Assembly: GCF_001625215.2 (NCBI RefSeq)
Contig: NC_030383.2
Span: 53,254,380-53,318,379 of the forward strand
DNA from: Daucus carota subsp. sativus
Lineage: Eukaryota > Streptophyta > Magnoliopsida > Apiales > Apiaceae
Direction of reading: 5' to 3'
Length of the DNA: 64,000 nucleotides
The notes beneath the pieces are model-generated. The model ran no database searches. It had not been told where the DNA came from and worked only from the letters and a program-made list of their open reading frames with translations. Numbering within the stretch: the first letter of the stretch is position 1; each line of letters opens with the position of its first letter. The position numbers were made by a program, and so were the translations under genes. Below, in pieces: positions 48,290-58,404 of the stretch.

Positions 48290-50944
48290 CTAGGAGTCGG
48301 GAGGATCACCCTCCTCGGGTAGAGGATCAGGTGGTGAATATACCATGCCATCTCCAAACACTGGCCAATCAACCTCAACACCAATGGCTCGAAAAGCACT
48401 CCCACGAGCTTGAGTCAAATCCCTTGCAAAACGGCGGTGAATGTCATGCATGTCATCTATGCGCCGTGACAACCTTCTAAACTGCACATCACTTAAGAGA
48501 TCCGGTGGTAGTTTGAGTTCGATTATAGGAGCTTCTTCAATAGATGGTTTAAGATGCTCCTGAAAATTTCTAAGCTCTTCTACTCCTTCATCTTCGAAAT
48601 CAGAATCCCCTATTAAGACGCTCTCTAAGGTACATGGCCTTGGCTTTTGCTCCATCTCAAACTTTTCAACAGCTTCTAGTGGCTCCACCTTAAAGCATTC
48701 TTCTTCGTCGGTTGGAAATTTCATTGCGTTGAACACCTTAAAAGTGACACTCTGATCTTGAACTCTCATTGTAAGCTCTCCCTTTTGCACATCGATCAAA
48801 GTTTGCCCTGTAGCTAAGAACGGCCTTCCCAAGATAATGGGAATCTTCTTATCCTCCTCAAAGTCTAGAATGACAAAATCAGCAGGGAAGATGAGCTTAT
48901 CCACCTTAACCAAGACATCTTCCACTATACCTCTCGGGTAAGTGATGGACCGATCAGCCAGTTGTAATGACATGTTCGTAGGTTTTGGCTCCGGCAGACC
49001 AAGTTTCTTGAAGACAGACAACGGCATCAGATTGATGCTAGCTCCCAAATCACATAAACACTTGTCGAATGACAATTGCCCAATAGTACATGGGATTGTG
49101 AAACTTCCCGGATCCTTCAGCTTCGGGGGCAATTTCTGCTGCAACACAGCACTACACTCCTCGGTCAAAGCCACAGTCTCCAATTCCTCAAGTTTGAGTT
49201 TCCGAGATAGAATACCTTTCATGAACTTAGCATAACTCGGCATTTGTTCTAGAGCCTCCGCGAAAGGTATGTTGATTTGTAGTTTCTTGAAAACTTCTAG
49301 AAATTTTGCGAATTGTTTGTCGAGCTTATGCTTTTGAAGTCTCTTCGGAAAAGGTGGAGGTGGATATACTTGCTTGACCCCAGTATCAATTTTCGGGCTA
49401 GACTTTTCGGCTGAATCTTTGTTTGCTTCCTCGTTGATTTTATTCTTGTCAGCTTCAACAACAGTTTTTCCACTATCAGACTTAGATGAGAGCACGGGTG
49501 TTTCAACCTGTCGATCACTCTCTTCCTTGTTTTGCTCTGTTGCTGATTCTTTTTCCTCCGTAACCTTTCCGGACCTCAAGGTGACAGCCTGTACCTGTTC
49601 TTTCATCTCTTTCTTGCCCGGATTGGCCTCGGTATCACTAGGAAGGGTTCCTTGTGGTCTGTTAAGCAACGCGTTAGCAATCTGCCCAATCTGGTTCTCC
49701 AAGGTCTTGATTGACACCGCTTGGCTTTTTACCATTAGTCTTAATTCTTCCAATTCTGATCTTTCATTGGAAGACTGTCCAGCCACCCCATGATTTTGTT
49801 GCTGGAATCCGGGTGGATGGAATTGCTGCCTCGGTGCAAACTGTTGTTGAAAACCAGAAGGGTTGAAAGGTCTAGCTCCCTGCTGCTGAAACTGTTGCTG
49901 CTGTTGTGGCATGAAGTTCTGATTGTTGCTCCAGCTGAAATTCGGATGATTCTGATTATTGGGATGATAAGTGGCAGGAGCTGGCTGTTGAGGCCTCTGG
50001 AAGTTACTCACAAACTGAGCTGACTCGCTAGATATGGCACACTGATCAGTGGCATGAGTACCCGCACAAAGCTCACAAACTGAAGGTGGCTGCTGAATTC
50101 CCAAATTAGCTAAGGAATCTATCTTCATCGTAAGAGCCTTAATTTGAGCAGTCAAGGCTGTAGTAGCATCAACATCTAGAAAACCTGCTGCCTTGACCTG
50201 ATGAAGACGCTGAATAGGATTCTGATATTCATTCGCGGCCATCATCTCGATCAACTCATAAGCCTCATCATAGCTCTTAGCCCATAGAGCTCCACCTGAT
50301 GCAGCATCGAGCATTGGCCTCGATTGAGGACCCAACCCATTGTAAAAACAATTTATCACCATCCAATCAGGCATCCCATGATGTGGGCACTTTCGAAGCA
50401 TCTCCTTGTAGCGTTCCCAAGCTTCACATAAAGTTTCACCAGACAACTGAGAGAATTGAGTGATAGCATTCCTGATTGCAGCGGTTTTAGCCATAGGGAA
50501 GAACTTAGTAAGAAATTTCTGAGCCAGATCCTCCCATGTCGTAATAGATCCTGCAGGAAGAGAATGCAACCATCCTTTAGCTTTATCTCTCAGAGAAAAT
50601 GGGAACAACCTCAATCTGATGGCATCGTCAGTAACACCATTGAACTTGAAAGTGTCGCAGATCTCAATGAAGTCCCGAATATGAGTATTAGGATCCTCAG
50701 TCGGAGAACCCCCAAACTGTACTGAGTTCTGCACCATCTGAATAGTGCTCGGTTTGATCTCGAAAGTGGTGGCCTGAATTGCTGGCCTGACAATGCTCGA
50801 TTGAATGTCATTGATTTTAGGCTCAGAGAAAGCCTTCAGAGCCTTAGTGACATTCACAGCTGGTGGTTGATCAACCATCGTATCAATCTCTATCGTTTCT
50901 TCCTTAACTAATGCTTCCTTACGAGCCTGAGAACGTGTTCGCAT
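48290..50944 (-). CDS. Gag-protease polyprotein of the first LTR element
   Basis: Structural Gag plus retropepsin, forming the retroelement particle and processing it. I start at the ATG at 50944 (MRTRSQARKEAL) because the upstream in-frame codon is GTG and the sister element starts at the same ATG; this gives 884 residues. In order: a gag domain (SLRDKAKGWLHSLPAGSITT, LSGETLCEAWERYKEMLRKC), a zinc knuckle CELCAGTHATDQC (C-x2-C-x3-H-x4-C) near residue 290, a Gln-rich linker, a Lys/Glu-rich stretch, then the aspartic protease with CDLGASINLMPLSVF near 632 and IPIILGRPFLATG. The C-terminal segment (QFRRLSRRIDDMHDIHRR) follows without any polymerase. Intact frame. Confidence 0.9.
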   Translation of the reverse strand: MRTRSQARKEALVKEETIEIDTMVDQPPAVNVTKALKAFSEPKINDIQSSIVRPAIQATTFEIKPSTIQMVQNSVQFGGSPTEDPNTHIRDFIEICDTFKFNGVTDDAIRLRLFPFSLRDKAKGWLHSLPAGSITTWEDLAQKFLTKFFPMAKTAAIRNAITQFSQLSGETLCEAWERYKEMLRKCPHHGMPDWMVINCFYNGLGPQSRPMLDAASGGALWAKSYDEAYELIEMMAANEYQNPIQRLHQVKAAGFLDVDATTALTAQIKALTMKIDSLANLGIQQPPSVCELCAGTHATDQCAISSESAQFVSNFQRPQQPAPATYHPNNQNHPNFSWSNNQNFMPQQQQQFQQQGARPFNPSGFQQQFAPRQQFHPPGFQQQNHGVAGQSSNERSELEELRLMVKSQAVSIKTLENQIGQIANALLNRPQGTLPSDTEANPGKKEMKEQVQAVTLRSGKVTEEKESATEQNKEESDRQVETPVLSSKSDSGKTVVEADKNKINEEANKDSAEKSSPKIDTGVKQVYPPPPFPKRLQKHKLDKQFAKFLEVFKKLQINIPFAEALEQMPSYAKFMKGILSRKLKLEELETVALTEECSAVLQQKLPPKLKDPGSFTIPCTIGQLSFDKCLCDLGASINLMPLSVFKKLGLPEPKPTNMSLQLADRSITYPRGIVEDVLVKVDKLIFPADFVILDFEEDKKIPIILGRPFLATGQTLIDVQKGELTMRVQDQSVTFKVFNAMKFPTDEEECFKVEPLEAVEKFEMEQKPRPCTLESVLIGDSDFEDEGVEELRNFQEHLKPSIEEAPIIELKLPPDLLSDVQFRRLSRRIDDMHDIHRRFARDLTQARGSAFRAIGVEVDWPVFGDGMVYSPPDPLPEEGDPPDS

Positions 50945-51084
50945 ACACGTCACTCAAGTACCTGAAACACACACAACGAACTAAAGTGAGAAAAGAATCC
51001 AAGTCACTGAACTTTAACGCCCACTAATGACAAGCACATAAACTAAAATAAAACACCGAGTCCCCGGCAGCGGCGCCAAAAACT

Positions 51085-52552
51085 TGTTCGCACAAAATCA
51101 CGCAAGCGTACGTGGTCACAAGTAGTAAAGAATCAATTTCAGTTCGATCCCACAGAGACTGGTGTATTCAGAAATATGCACTTATGCACCAATGTATGAT
51201 TATTATTCAATGCTCGGACAGATAACAATTTGGTTGGTTTTATCTAAATTAACTAATTTAATCGAATTATAGCTAGGAGAATTAAAATCGAATTACTTAT
51301 GAGAATAAAACATGGGATTCTAACTTCATCATATACTTCATTCAGAATGATGCCTTATCGATATGTGATGGTTGATAACTAATCAGATAACACGAAACTG
51401 ATACACGCTAACTGTCGTTATACGTGCACCATACTGCTACACATCCACAATTAAGATAGAAGGTAAACAGACACCAATTATGCTTAGACCCTATATGTCT
51501 ATAGAATTTGAAAACATAATGGTTGAAGAACAAGTTATCTATCAAGATTACATAGGGCGATGCAAGATGGTTAAAATCACACCACTAATCATGTATATCG
51601 AATACACAATCCTATGTTCGCATGGCAAGTTCTAAATCAATATATCCACTGTCGCTTCAATAAAGATTAACCCACAACTTAGATGTTAGCTACGCATCTA
51701 AGAAGAATAAGCACAACCAATACGAAGAAATCAAACATTCATCACATAAATAATTAAGGCAAATCAACTACTGAAATCCATATATAAATCCGCTAGAATC
51801 CCACGATAATGATTAGTTCATAATCGAACTTCTCATCATCATGGGTTCGAATGTAAACATGGTACGGAATAGTCTAAACAATATTAAAAGAGTAAAACAA
51901 GAGTTTCGAAACAAATCCGAATGAGCATCCAAAGTTACGCCTACTTCGAAGAATGACAAAGGTAAAATTATGAACTAGATCTTCGTCGTAGCCGTCACTT
52001 GCTCCTTCGAATGATTCTAGGTTGTTAGGCTTCTCCCTTGAGCTTTTGTTTAAGTCCCACAGCGATCGGGCCTTCAAACGGATCAAGAATAGGCAATTCG
52101 GGCTTTTTCTCCCAACAGAATGGGGTGGAGACCCCGTCAGTGGGGTGGAGACCCCGTCAGTGGGGTGGAGACCCCGTCAGTGGGGTGGAGACCCCGTCTT
52201 AGCAGCCTCTATTCTGCTGAAGTAGGGTGGAGACCCCATCAGTGGGGTGGAGACCCCATCTTGGCAGATTTTTCTCCTTCAGAACGGGGTGGAGACCCCA
52301 TAAATGGGGTGGAGACCCCATTTGGGCAGCCTCGAACGCTCTTGGAACCTTCCTTCCCTTTTCTCCTTCCTTGCTCGCTCGATCCTTACGCCGTTTCTTT
52401 CACCTTTTAGCCTTTAATCCACCCTTTATCCTCCTCCTAGGAAACCTACACAACACCACAAGAACACATCAAAAACACCACATACTTGAGGCCAAATCAT
52501 CAAATTAAGTCGAAACGAAGGCATTCCAAGTGGATATAAAATCCACTTATCA
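51085..52552 (-). repeat. 5' LTR of the first gag-pro element
   Basis: Same length as the 3' LTR and apparently identical. The primer-binding site is the complement of 51061-51078. Confidence 0.92.
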
Positions 52553-52679
52553 GGGAGCTTGTAAAGCTATAACACCAAGTTGCTGCCCTCACATTCCAGA
52601 GTGTTGTCTTGGCAATAAGAGGTTAAGGGCATATCAAAGTGATGTGAAAGGAACAATACATGGAAGAGAAGTACTTTGA

Positions 52680-53051
52680 TGTAACTCATCGGTGCTTATG
52701 TTGGGGCATGAATTGTTTCATTTAATTGATTGCTTGTTACCATCATATCTATGATTTTATATATGAATAAAAAAAGAGACACTTTTACTTTGAATAATTT
52801 CTACTGTTTTAACCATTTTTCATTATCTCTGAAATCTTTTTTACCCCCAAGATTGAAGCGGTGTCTTCTTGGTCTAAGTATTGCTTAAATATCACGTACA
52901 CGAATTTAATCTTTTTATTGAAGGTCCTGGGCTTAATTAGTCAATCCATCCAATTCGTATTTTTGAGAGTTTTTTAATTTATTCATTTTTTGATTTATTT
53001 TGTTGGCCAAGGTCTACCTCCGCTTCAGAATGTAACGGTCACACACACACA
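52680..53051 (+). other. 3' flank of peptide gene copy 3
   Basis: Unique sequence between the two LTR elements, including the likely 3' UTR of the peptide gene. It ends in a short (AC)n at 53037-53051, into which the second element inserted. Confidence 0.6.
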
Positions 53052-54386
53052 TGATAAGTGGATTTCATATCCACTTGGAAGCTTTCGTTTTGACTTAAAA
53101 CGATGAAATGGCCTCAAGCTTTTGGTGTTTTTGATATTTTTTTAGTGTTGTGTTATGTAGGTTTCTTGGAAGGAGGATGAAGAGGAGAATCATAGCTTTC
53201 ATTGAAAAAAAACGGTGAAGCAATCGGATGCCCGAGGAGAGAGTTATGGGCAAAGAAGCATTCTGCCACTGTGAGGCCCCGGCCTGAGATGTGAGGCCCC
53301 GGCCTGAGAATTCTGCCACTGTGAGGCCCCGGCCTGAGCGCTGAGCGGATTTTTGGCCCGTTTTGACCGTTTTTGATCCGGTTGAAGGCCCGTTCGTTGG
53401 GGAAGTACAAGAAAGACTTGGGGGATTAAAAACATAACCTAGAAACATTCCAAGGAGCACGTGACGGCTACGGAGAAGATCGAGATCGAATTTCATAGCT
53501 TTTTACTTTTGTAATTCTTCGAAGTAGGCGTAACTTTGGATGCTCGTTTCGGATTTGTTTCTTAACTCTTATTCTCGTACTTTAACTTTGTTTTTCATAT
53601 TCAGTACCATGTTTACATTCGAACCCATGATGATGAGAAGTTCAATTATGAACTAATCATTATCGTGGGATTCTAGCGGATTTATATATGGATTTCAGTA
53701 GTTGATTTGCCTCAATTAATTGTGTGATGAATGATTGATTTCTTCGTATTGGTTGTGCTTATTCTTCTTGGATGCGTAGCTAACATCTAAGTTGTGGGTT
53801 AATCTTTATTGAAGCGACAGTGGATATATTGATTTAGAACTTGCCATGCGAACATAGGATTATGTATTCGATATACATGATTAGTGGTGTGATTTTAACC
53901 ATCTTGCATCGCCCTATGTAATCGTGATAGATAACTTGTTCTTCAACCGTTATGCTTTCAAATTCTATAGACATATAGGGTCTAAGCATAATTGGTGTCT
54001 GTTTACCTTCTATCTTAATTGTGGATGTGTAGCAGTATGGTGCACGTATAACGACAGTTAGCGTGTATCAGTTTCGTGTTATCTGATTAGTTATCAACCA
54101 TCACATATCGATAAGGCATAACTCTGAACGAAGTATATAATGAAGTTAGAATCCCATGTTTTATTCCCATTAGTAATTCGATTTTAATTCTCTTAGTTAT
54201 AATTCGACTTGATTTAGTTAATTTAGATAAAACCAACCAATTTGTTATTTGTCCGAGCATTGAATAATAGCCATACATTGGTGCATAAGTGCATATTTCT
54301 GAATACACCAGTCTCTGTGGGTACGAACTTGAATAATATTCTATATTACTTGTGACCACGTACACTTGCGTGATTTTGTGCGAACA
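53052..54386 (+). repeat. 5' LTR of the second gag-pro element
   Basis: 1335 bp, 20 bp shorter than the 3' LTR because its TGTGAGGCCCCGGCCTGAG array has one unit fewer. Otherwise they look identical. TTTATATATGG near 53681 is a possible TATA box. Confidence 0.92.
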
Positions 54387-54526
54387 AGTTTTTGGCGCCG
54401 CTGCCGGGGACTCGGTGTTATATTGTAGTTTATGTGCTTGTCATTAGTGGTCGTTAAAGTTCAGTGACTTGGATTCTTTTCTCACTTTAGTTCGTTGTGT
54501 GTGTTTCAGGTACTTGAGGGACGTGT

Positions 54527-57256
54527 ATGCGAACACGTTCTCAGGCTCGTAAGGAAGCATTAATTAAGGAAGAAACGATAGAGATTGATACGATGGTTGA
54601 TCAACCACCAGCTGTGAATATTCCTAAGGCTCTGAAGGCTTTCTCTGAGCCTAAAATCGATGACATTCAATCGAGCATTGTCAGGCCAGCAATTCAGGCC
54701 AACACTTTCGAGATCAAACCGAGCACTATTCAGATGGTACAGAACTCAGTGCAGTTTGGGGGTTCTCCGACTGAGGATCCTAATACTCATATTCGGGACT
54801 TCATTGAGATCTGCGACACTTTCAAGTTCAATGGTGTTACGGACGATGCCATCAGATTGAGGTTGTTCCCATTTTCTCTGAGGGATAAAGCTAAAGGATG
54901 GTTGCATTCTCTTCCTGCAGGATCTATTACGACATGGGAGGATCTGGCTCAGAAATTTCTTACTAAGTTCTTCCCTATGGCTAAAACCGCTGCAATCAGG
55001 AATGCTATCACTCAATTCTCTCAGTTGTCTGGTGAAACTTTATGTGAAGCTTGGGAACGCTACAAGGAGATGCTTCGGAAGTGCCCACACCATGGGATGC
55101 CTGATTGGATGGTTATTAATTGCTTTTATAATGGGTTGGGTCCTCAATCGAGGCCAATGCTCGATGCTGCATCAGGCGGAGCCCTATGGGCTAAGAGCTA
55201 TGATGAGGCTTATGAGTTGATCGAGATGATGGCTGCGAATGAATATCAGAATCCTACTCAGCGTCTTCATCAGGGCAAAGCAGCAGGAATTCTAGATGTT
55301 GATGCTACTACAGCCATAGCTGCTCAGCTTAAAGCTCTTACTATGAAGGTGGATTCTTTGGCAAATCTAGGAAATCAGCAGCCACCTTCAGTCTGCGAGC
55401 TCTGTGCTGGAGCACATTCTTCGGATCAGTGTGCTATATCGAGCGAATCCGCTCAGTTTGTGAGCAACTTTCAGAGGTCACAACAGCCAGCTCCGGCCAC
55501 TTATCATCCTAATAATCGGAATCATCCGAATTTCAGCTGGAGCAATAATCAGAATTACATGCCACAACAACAGCAACAGTTTCAGCAGCAAGGATCTAGA
55601 CCTTTTAACCCTTCTGGTTTTCAACAACAGTTTGCACCGAGACAGCAATTCCATCCACCCGGATTCCAGCAACAAAATCATGGGGTGGCTGGACAGTCTT
55701 CCAATGAAAGATCAGAATTGGAAGAATTAAGATTAATGGTGAAAAGCCAATCGGTGTCAATCAAGACTTTGGAGAATCAGATTGGGCAAATTGCTAATGC
55801 GTTGATTAATAGACCACAAGGAACTCTTCCTAGTGATACTGAGGCCAATCCGGGCAAGAAGGAAGTGAAGGAACAGGTACAGGCTGTCACCTTGAGGTCC
55901 GGAAAGGTTACGAAGGATAAAGAATCAGCAACAGAGCGAAACAAGGAAGAGAGTGATCAACAGGTTGAAACACCCGTGCTCTCATCTGAGTCTGATAGTG
56001 AAAAAACTGTTGTTGAAGCTGACAAGACTAAAATCAACGAAGAAGCAAACAAGAATTCAGCCGAAAAGTCTAGCCCGAAAACTGATACTGGGGTCAAGCA
56101 AGTATATCCACCTCCACCTTTTCCGAAGAGACTGCAAAAGCATAAGCTCGACAAACAATTCGCCAAATTTCTAGAGGTCTTCAAGAAATTACAAATCAAC
56201 ATACCTTTTGCGGAGGCTCTAGAACAAATGCCGAGTTATGCTAAATTCATGAAAGGTATTCTATCTCGAAAACTTAAACTTGAGGAATTGGAGACTGTGG
56301 CTTTGACCGAGGAGTGTAGTGCTGTGTTGCAACAGAAATTGCCTCCGAAGCTGAAAGATCCGGGAAGTTTCACAATCCCGTGTACCATTGGCAAGTTATC
56401 TTTCGACAAGTGCTTGTGTGACTTGGGAGCTAGCATCAATCTGATGCCGTTGTCTGTCTTCAAGAAACTTGGTCTGCCGGAGCCGAAACCTACAAACATG
56501 TACTTACAACTGGCTGATCGGTCCATCACATACCCGAGAGGTATAGTGGAAGATGTCTTGGTGAAGGTGGATAAGCTCATCTTCCCTGCTGATTTTGTCA
56601 TTCTAGACTTTGAGGAGGATGAGAGGATTCCCATTATCTTGGGAAGGCCGTTCTTAGCTACAGGCCAAACTTTGATCGATGTGCAAAAGGGAGAGCTTAC
56701 AATGAGAGTTCAAGATCAGAGTGTCACTTTCAAAGTGTTCAACGCAATGAAATTTCCAACTGACGAAGAAGAATGCTTTAAGGTGGAGCCAATAGAAGCT
56801 GCAGCTCATCCAGAAATTGACCCAAGGCTGAAAACTGACATCTTAGAAAGGGTTCTAATAGGTGAAGCTGAATTCGGGGGTGAAGAGGAAGCAGAGAAAC
56901 TTCAGTTCTTGAATGCATCTCCATGGAAGAGGAAGGTTTATATGCCATTCGAGTCTCAAGGAGTAACAGAGCTTAAAAATATTCAGGAGCATCTTAAACC
57001 ATCTATTGAAGAAGCTCTCATACTCGAACTCAAGCTACCACCGGATCTCTTAAGTGATGTGCAGTTTAGAAGGCTGTCACGGCGCATAGATGACATGCAT
57101 GACATTCACCGCCGTTTTGCAAATGATTTGACTCAGGCTCTTGGGAGTGCTTTTGGAGCCATTGGTGTTGAGGTTGATTGGCCAGTGTTTGGAGCTGGCA
57201 TGGTAAATTCACCACCTGATCCTCCACCCGAGGAGGGTGATCCTTCCGACTTCTAG
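54527..57256 (+). CDS. Gag-protease polyprotein of the second LTR element
   Basis: 909 residues from the ATG at 54527 and collinear with the protein at 48290-50944. Gag domain about 100-230, zinc knuckle CELCAGAHSSDQC at about 290-302, Gln-rich linker about 345-400, protease with CDLGASINLMP (catalytic Asp near 632) and IPIILGRPFLATG. It differs from the sister protein at a few dozen positions. The main difference follows the protease: this copy keeps an extra segment with FLNASPWKRKVYMPFESQG, which the other lacks. Both then end in QFRRLSRRIDDMHDIHRR and a Pro/Glu-rich tail. No RT, RNase H or integrase follows. Open frame with no stop. Confidence 0.9.
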   Translation: MRTRSQARKEALIKEETIEIDTMVDQPPAVNIPKALKAFSEPKIDDIQSSIVRPAIQANTFEIKPSTIQMVQNSVQFGGSPTEDPNTHIRDFIEICDTFKFNGVTDDAIRLRLFPFSLRDKAKGWLHSLPAGSITTWEDLAQKFLTKFFPMAKTAAIRNAITQFSQLSGETLCEAWERYKEMLRKCPHHGMPDWMVINCFYNGLGPQSRPMLDAASGGALWAKSYDEAYELIEMMAANEYQNPTQRLHQGKAAGILDVDATTAIAAQLKALTMKVDSLANLGNQQPPSVCELCAGAHSSDQCAISSESAQFVSNFQRSQQPAPATYHPNNRNHPNFSWSNNQNYMPQQQQQFQQQGSRPFNPSGFQQQFAPRQQFHPPGFQQQNHGVAGQSSNERSELEELRLMVKSQSVSIKTLENQIGQIANALINRPQGTLPSDTEANPGKKEVKEQVQAVTLRSGKVTKDKESATERNKEESDQQVETPVLSSESDSEKTVVEADKTKINEEANKNSAEKSSPKTDTGVKQVYPPPPFPKRLQKHKLDKQFAKFLEVFKKLQINIPFAEALEQMPSYAKFMKGILSRKLKLEELETVALTEECSAVLQQKLPPKLKDPGSFTIPCTIGKLSFDKCLCDLGASINLMPLSVFKKLGLPEPKPTNMYLQLADRSITYPRGIVEDVLVKVDKLIFPADFVILDFEEDERIPIILGRPFLATGQTLIDVQKGELTMRVQDQSVTFKVFNAMKFPTDEEECFKVEPIEAAAHPEIDPRLKTDILERVLIGEAEFGGEEEAEKLQFLNASPWKRKVYMPFESQGVTELKNIQEHLKPSIEEALILELKLPPDLLSDVQFRRLSRRIDDMHDIHRRFANDLTQALGSAFGAIGVEVDWPVFGAGMVNSPPDPPPEEGDPSDF

Positions 57257-58404
57257 GTATATTCGATCCTTTTTATCACCTTCAATGAGGACATTGAAGA
57301 TTTTAAGTTTGGGGGTGGTAATCTAAGGACTAGTATATAGTGTGTTCATATAGATTGCATGTTGCATATAGTAGCATATTATCGCATATAGTTGCATATT
57401 AGTTAGTTTTTTTTTATATATATGCTTGTGTTTAGTATGTGTTAGTAGTTTCATATAGTTGCATTTGCATGAATCGTGAAGTTGTTTTACATGTTGATGT
57501 CCTATGATGAGTTTATGTGCATAATTTCTTGGCTAGTAGTCTTGATCGCAGGTGATGCCTTGTTACTTGAAAACTGCTTGTGTGAAAATTTTAACTACAC
57601 TTATGCTCTAGAGATAAGACTTAGACTAACTTATTTCTTGAGTCCTTGCGTTGAGTCGGGCGTAGAGTTTGGATTATTCCCTTTTTGAACTTAGAGTTTG
57701 TAAATCTTAAGTTTGGGGGAGTTAAGGGATGAATATGCCTTTCTAAAAAAAACAGAAAAAAAAGAGAAAAAAATTTATCAAGTACTCCTTTGAGATCAAT
57801 GGGTAGAATGCAATGCCATGTGAAAGGGACGATCCATGTACTTGTGCTGGTATTAAGTGCAAATGTATTAGAATAAGCATTTTCTTGGTGACTTTTCACA
57901 ACCCTTGATTACTGGAGAAATACTTGATTAAAAAAAAAAAGAATAAGCAAAGTCGAATGGCGGTCGTGACTCACTTGCACTGAGAAGCGTCCCAACCTTA
58001 GACTTAGCAAGAAAAGAAAAAAAAAATAGAAAAAATAGGAGAGGCATAGGAATTCTTTAGTGACCCTAAATTGTAGTTGACTCTTTAGTAAAGAAGTGTT
58101 TAAACCTGATTCTGATTAACGGCTCATAGTGAGGACTCTGTTGAAGTTTGATGGTCTTTGTTTTGTTTCACTAGAGAGCATGCTAGCACACACGATGCAC
58201 TTCACACTTGTTAGTGGAAGAGAACATGGCTAATATGTGAAAGAGATGAATGCCGAGAATGTTGCATATTCTGAGGGTTATATGTTAACAATGATTACAC
58301 TTCATGATTCATTTAGATGTAGGCATTTAGTTGCATTCATGCATTAGTAGTGTTTGTGTGTTTGTCTATGCTTGAGGACAAGCATCGGTTTAAGTTTGGG
58401 GGTG
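57257..58404 (+). other. 3' non-coding region of the second gag-pro element
   Basis: Contains three TTAAGTTTGGGGG motifs (about 57302-57316, 57707-57720 and 58389-58404) at positions matching those of the sister element, plus A-rich runs near 57740-57775 and 58010-58035. No coding region. Confidence 0.8.

Larger units (their letters stand above)
45643..52552 (-). mobile_element. Gag-protease-only LTR retrotransposon (Athila-like), 6.9 kb
   Basis: LTRs at 45643-47110 and 51085-52552 are both 1468 bp. Every landmark is offset by exactly 5442 bp and the by-product ORFs inside are identical, so the insertion is very young. Target duplication GGGAG. On the minus strand the PBS TGGCGCCGCTGCCGGGGA lies six bases inside the 5' LTR, and the tract TTTAAGTTTGGGGGTG abuts the 3' LTR. 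The PBS form is that of Athila-type Ty3/Gypsy elements (tRNA-Asp, from memory). The only large ORF is gag-protease. RT, RNase H and integrase are absent. Confidence 0.92.
33236..52679 (+). repeat. Tandem array of three units, heavily invaded by transposons
   Basis: After removal of the inserted elements, three related units of about 0.5-0.65 kb follow one another. Shared landmarks, in order, are TACAAGACACCTAAA, TAATTATTTGGAAC, GACATTA followed by TTAATGAAATTTTTCCTAAT, AAGCATATAAACATA, and GTAATGTATGCAATTAG. Unit 1 starts near 33236, unit 2 near 33810, and unit 3 near 34775. Each ends in a version of a small peptide gene. Insertions in the units: a 399-bp MITE in unit 2, and a CACTA transposon plus an LTR retrotransposon in unit 3. 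Confidence 0.8.
45570..52679 (+). pseudogene. Peptide gene copy 3: small secreted Cys-rich peptide, split by an LTR element
   Basis: The 5' part (45570-45642) starts MNSRVMYAIRLVKVILV and is a typical short signal peptide. The 3' part (52558-52679) continues in frame with ACKAITPSC, then CPHIPECC and a basic tail ending at TGA 52679. The intact gene would have 64 residues with the cysteine pattern C-x6-CC-x5-CC. The retrotransposon at 45643-52552 sits between codons 24 and 26, and GGGAG is duplicated at 45638-45642 and 52553-52557. Codon-phase continuity across the insertion and conservation of the first half in copy 2 support a real gene. I do not recognise the family. A hormone-like, defensive or purely non-functional role cannot be told apart here. 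Confidence 0.6.

Noticed and set aside
53095..53496. ORFs rich in SGRGLT repeats in three LTR copies
   Set aside because: Same cause: GC-rich 20-bp repeats of the U3 region; no domain, and present identically wherever the LTR is.
48290..57256. Gag-pro frames as domesticated host genes or an integrated virus
   Set aside because: Each lies between intact LTRs with PBS and PPT. There is no envelope or movement-protein-like frame, and near-identical LTRs mark them as recent retrotransposons.
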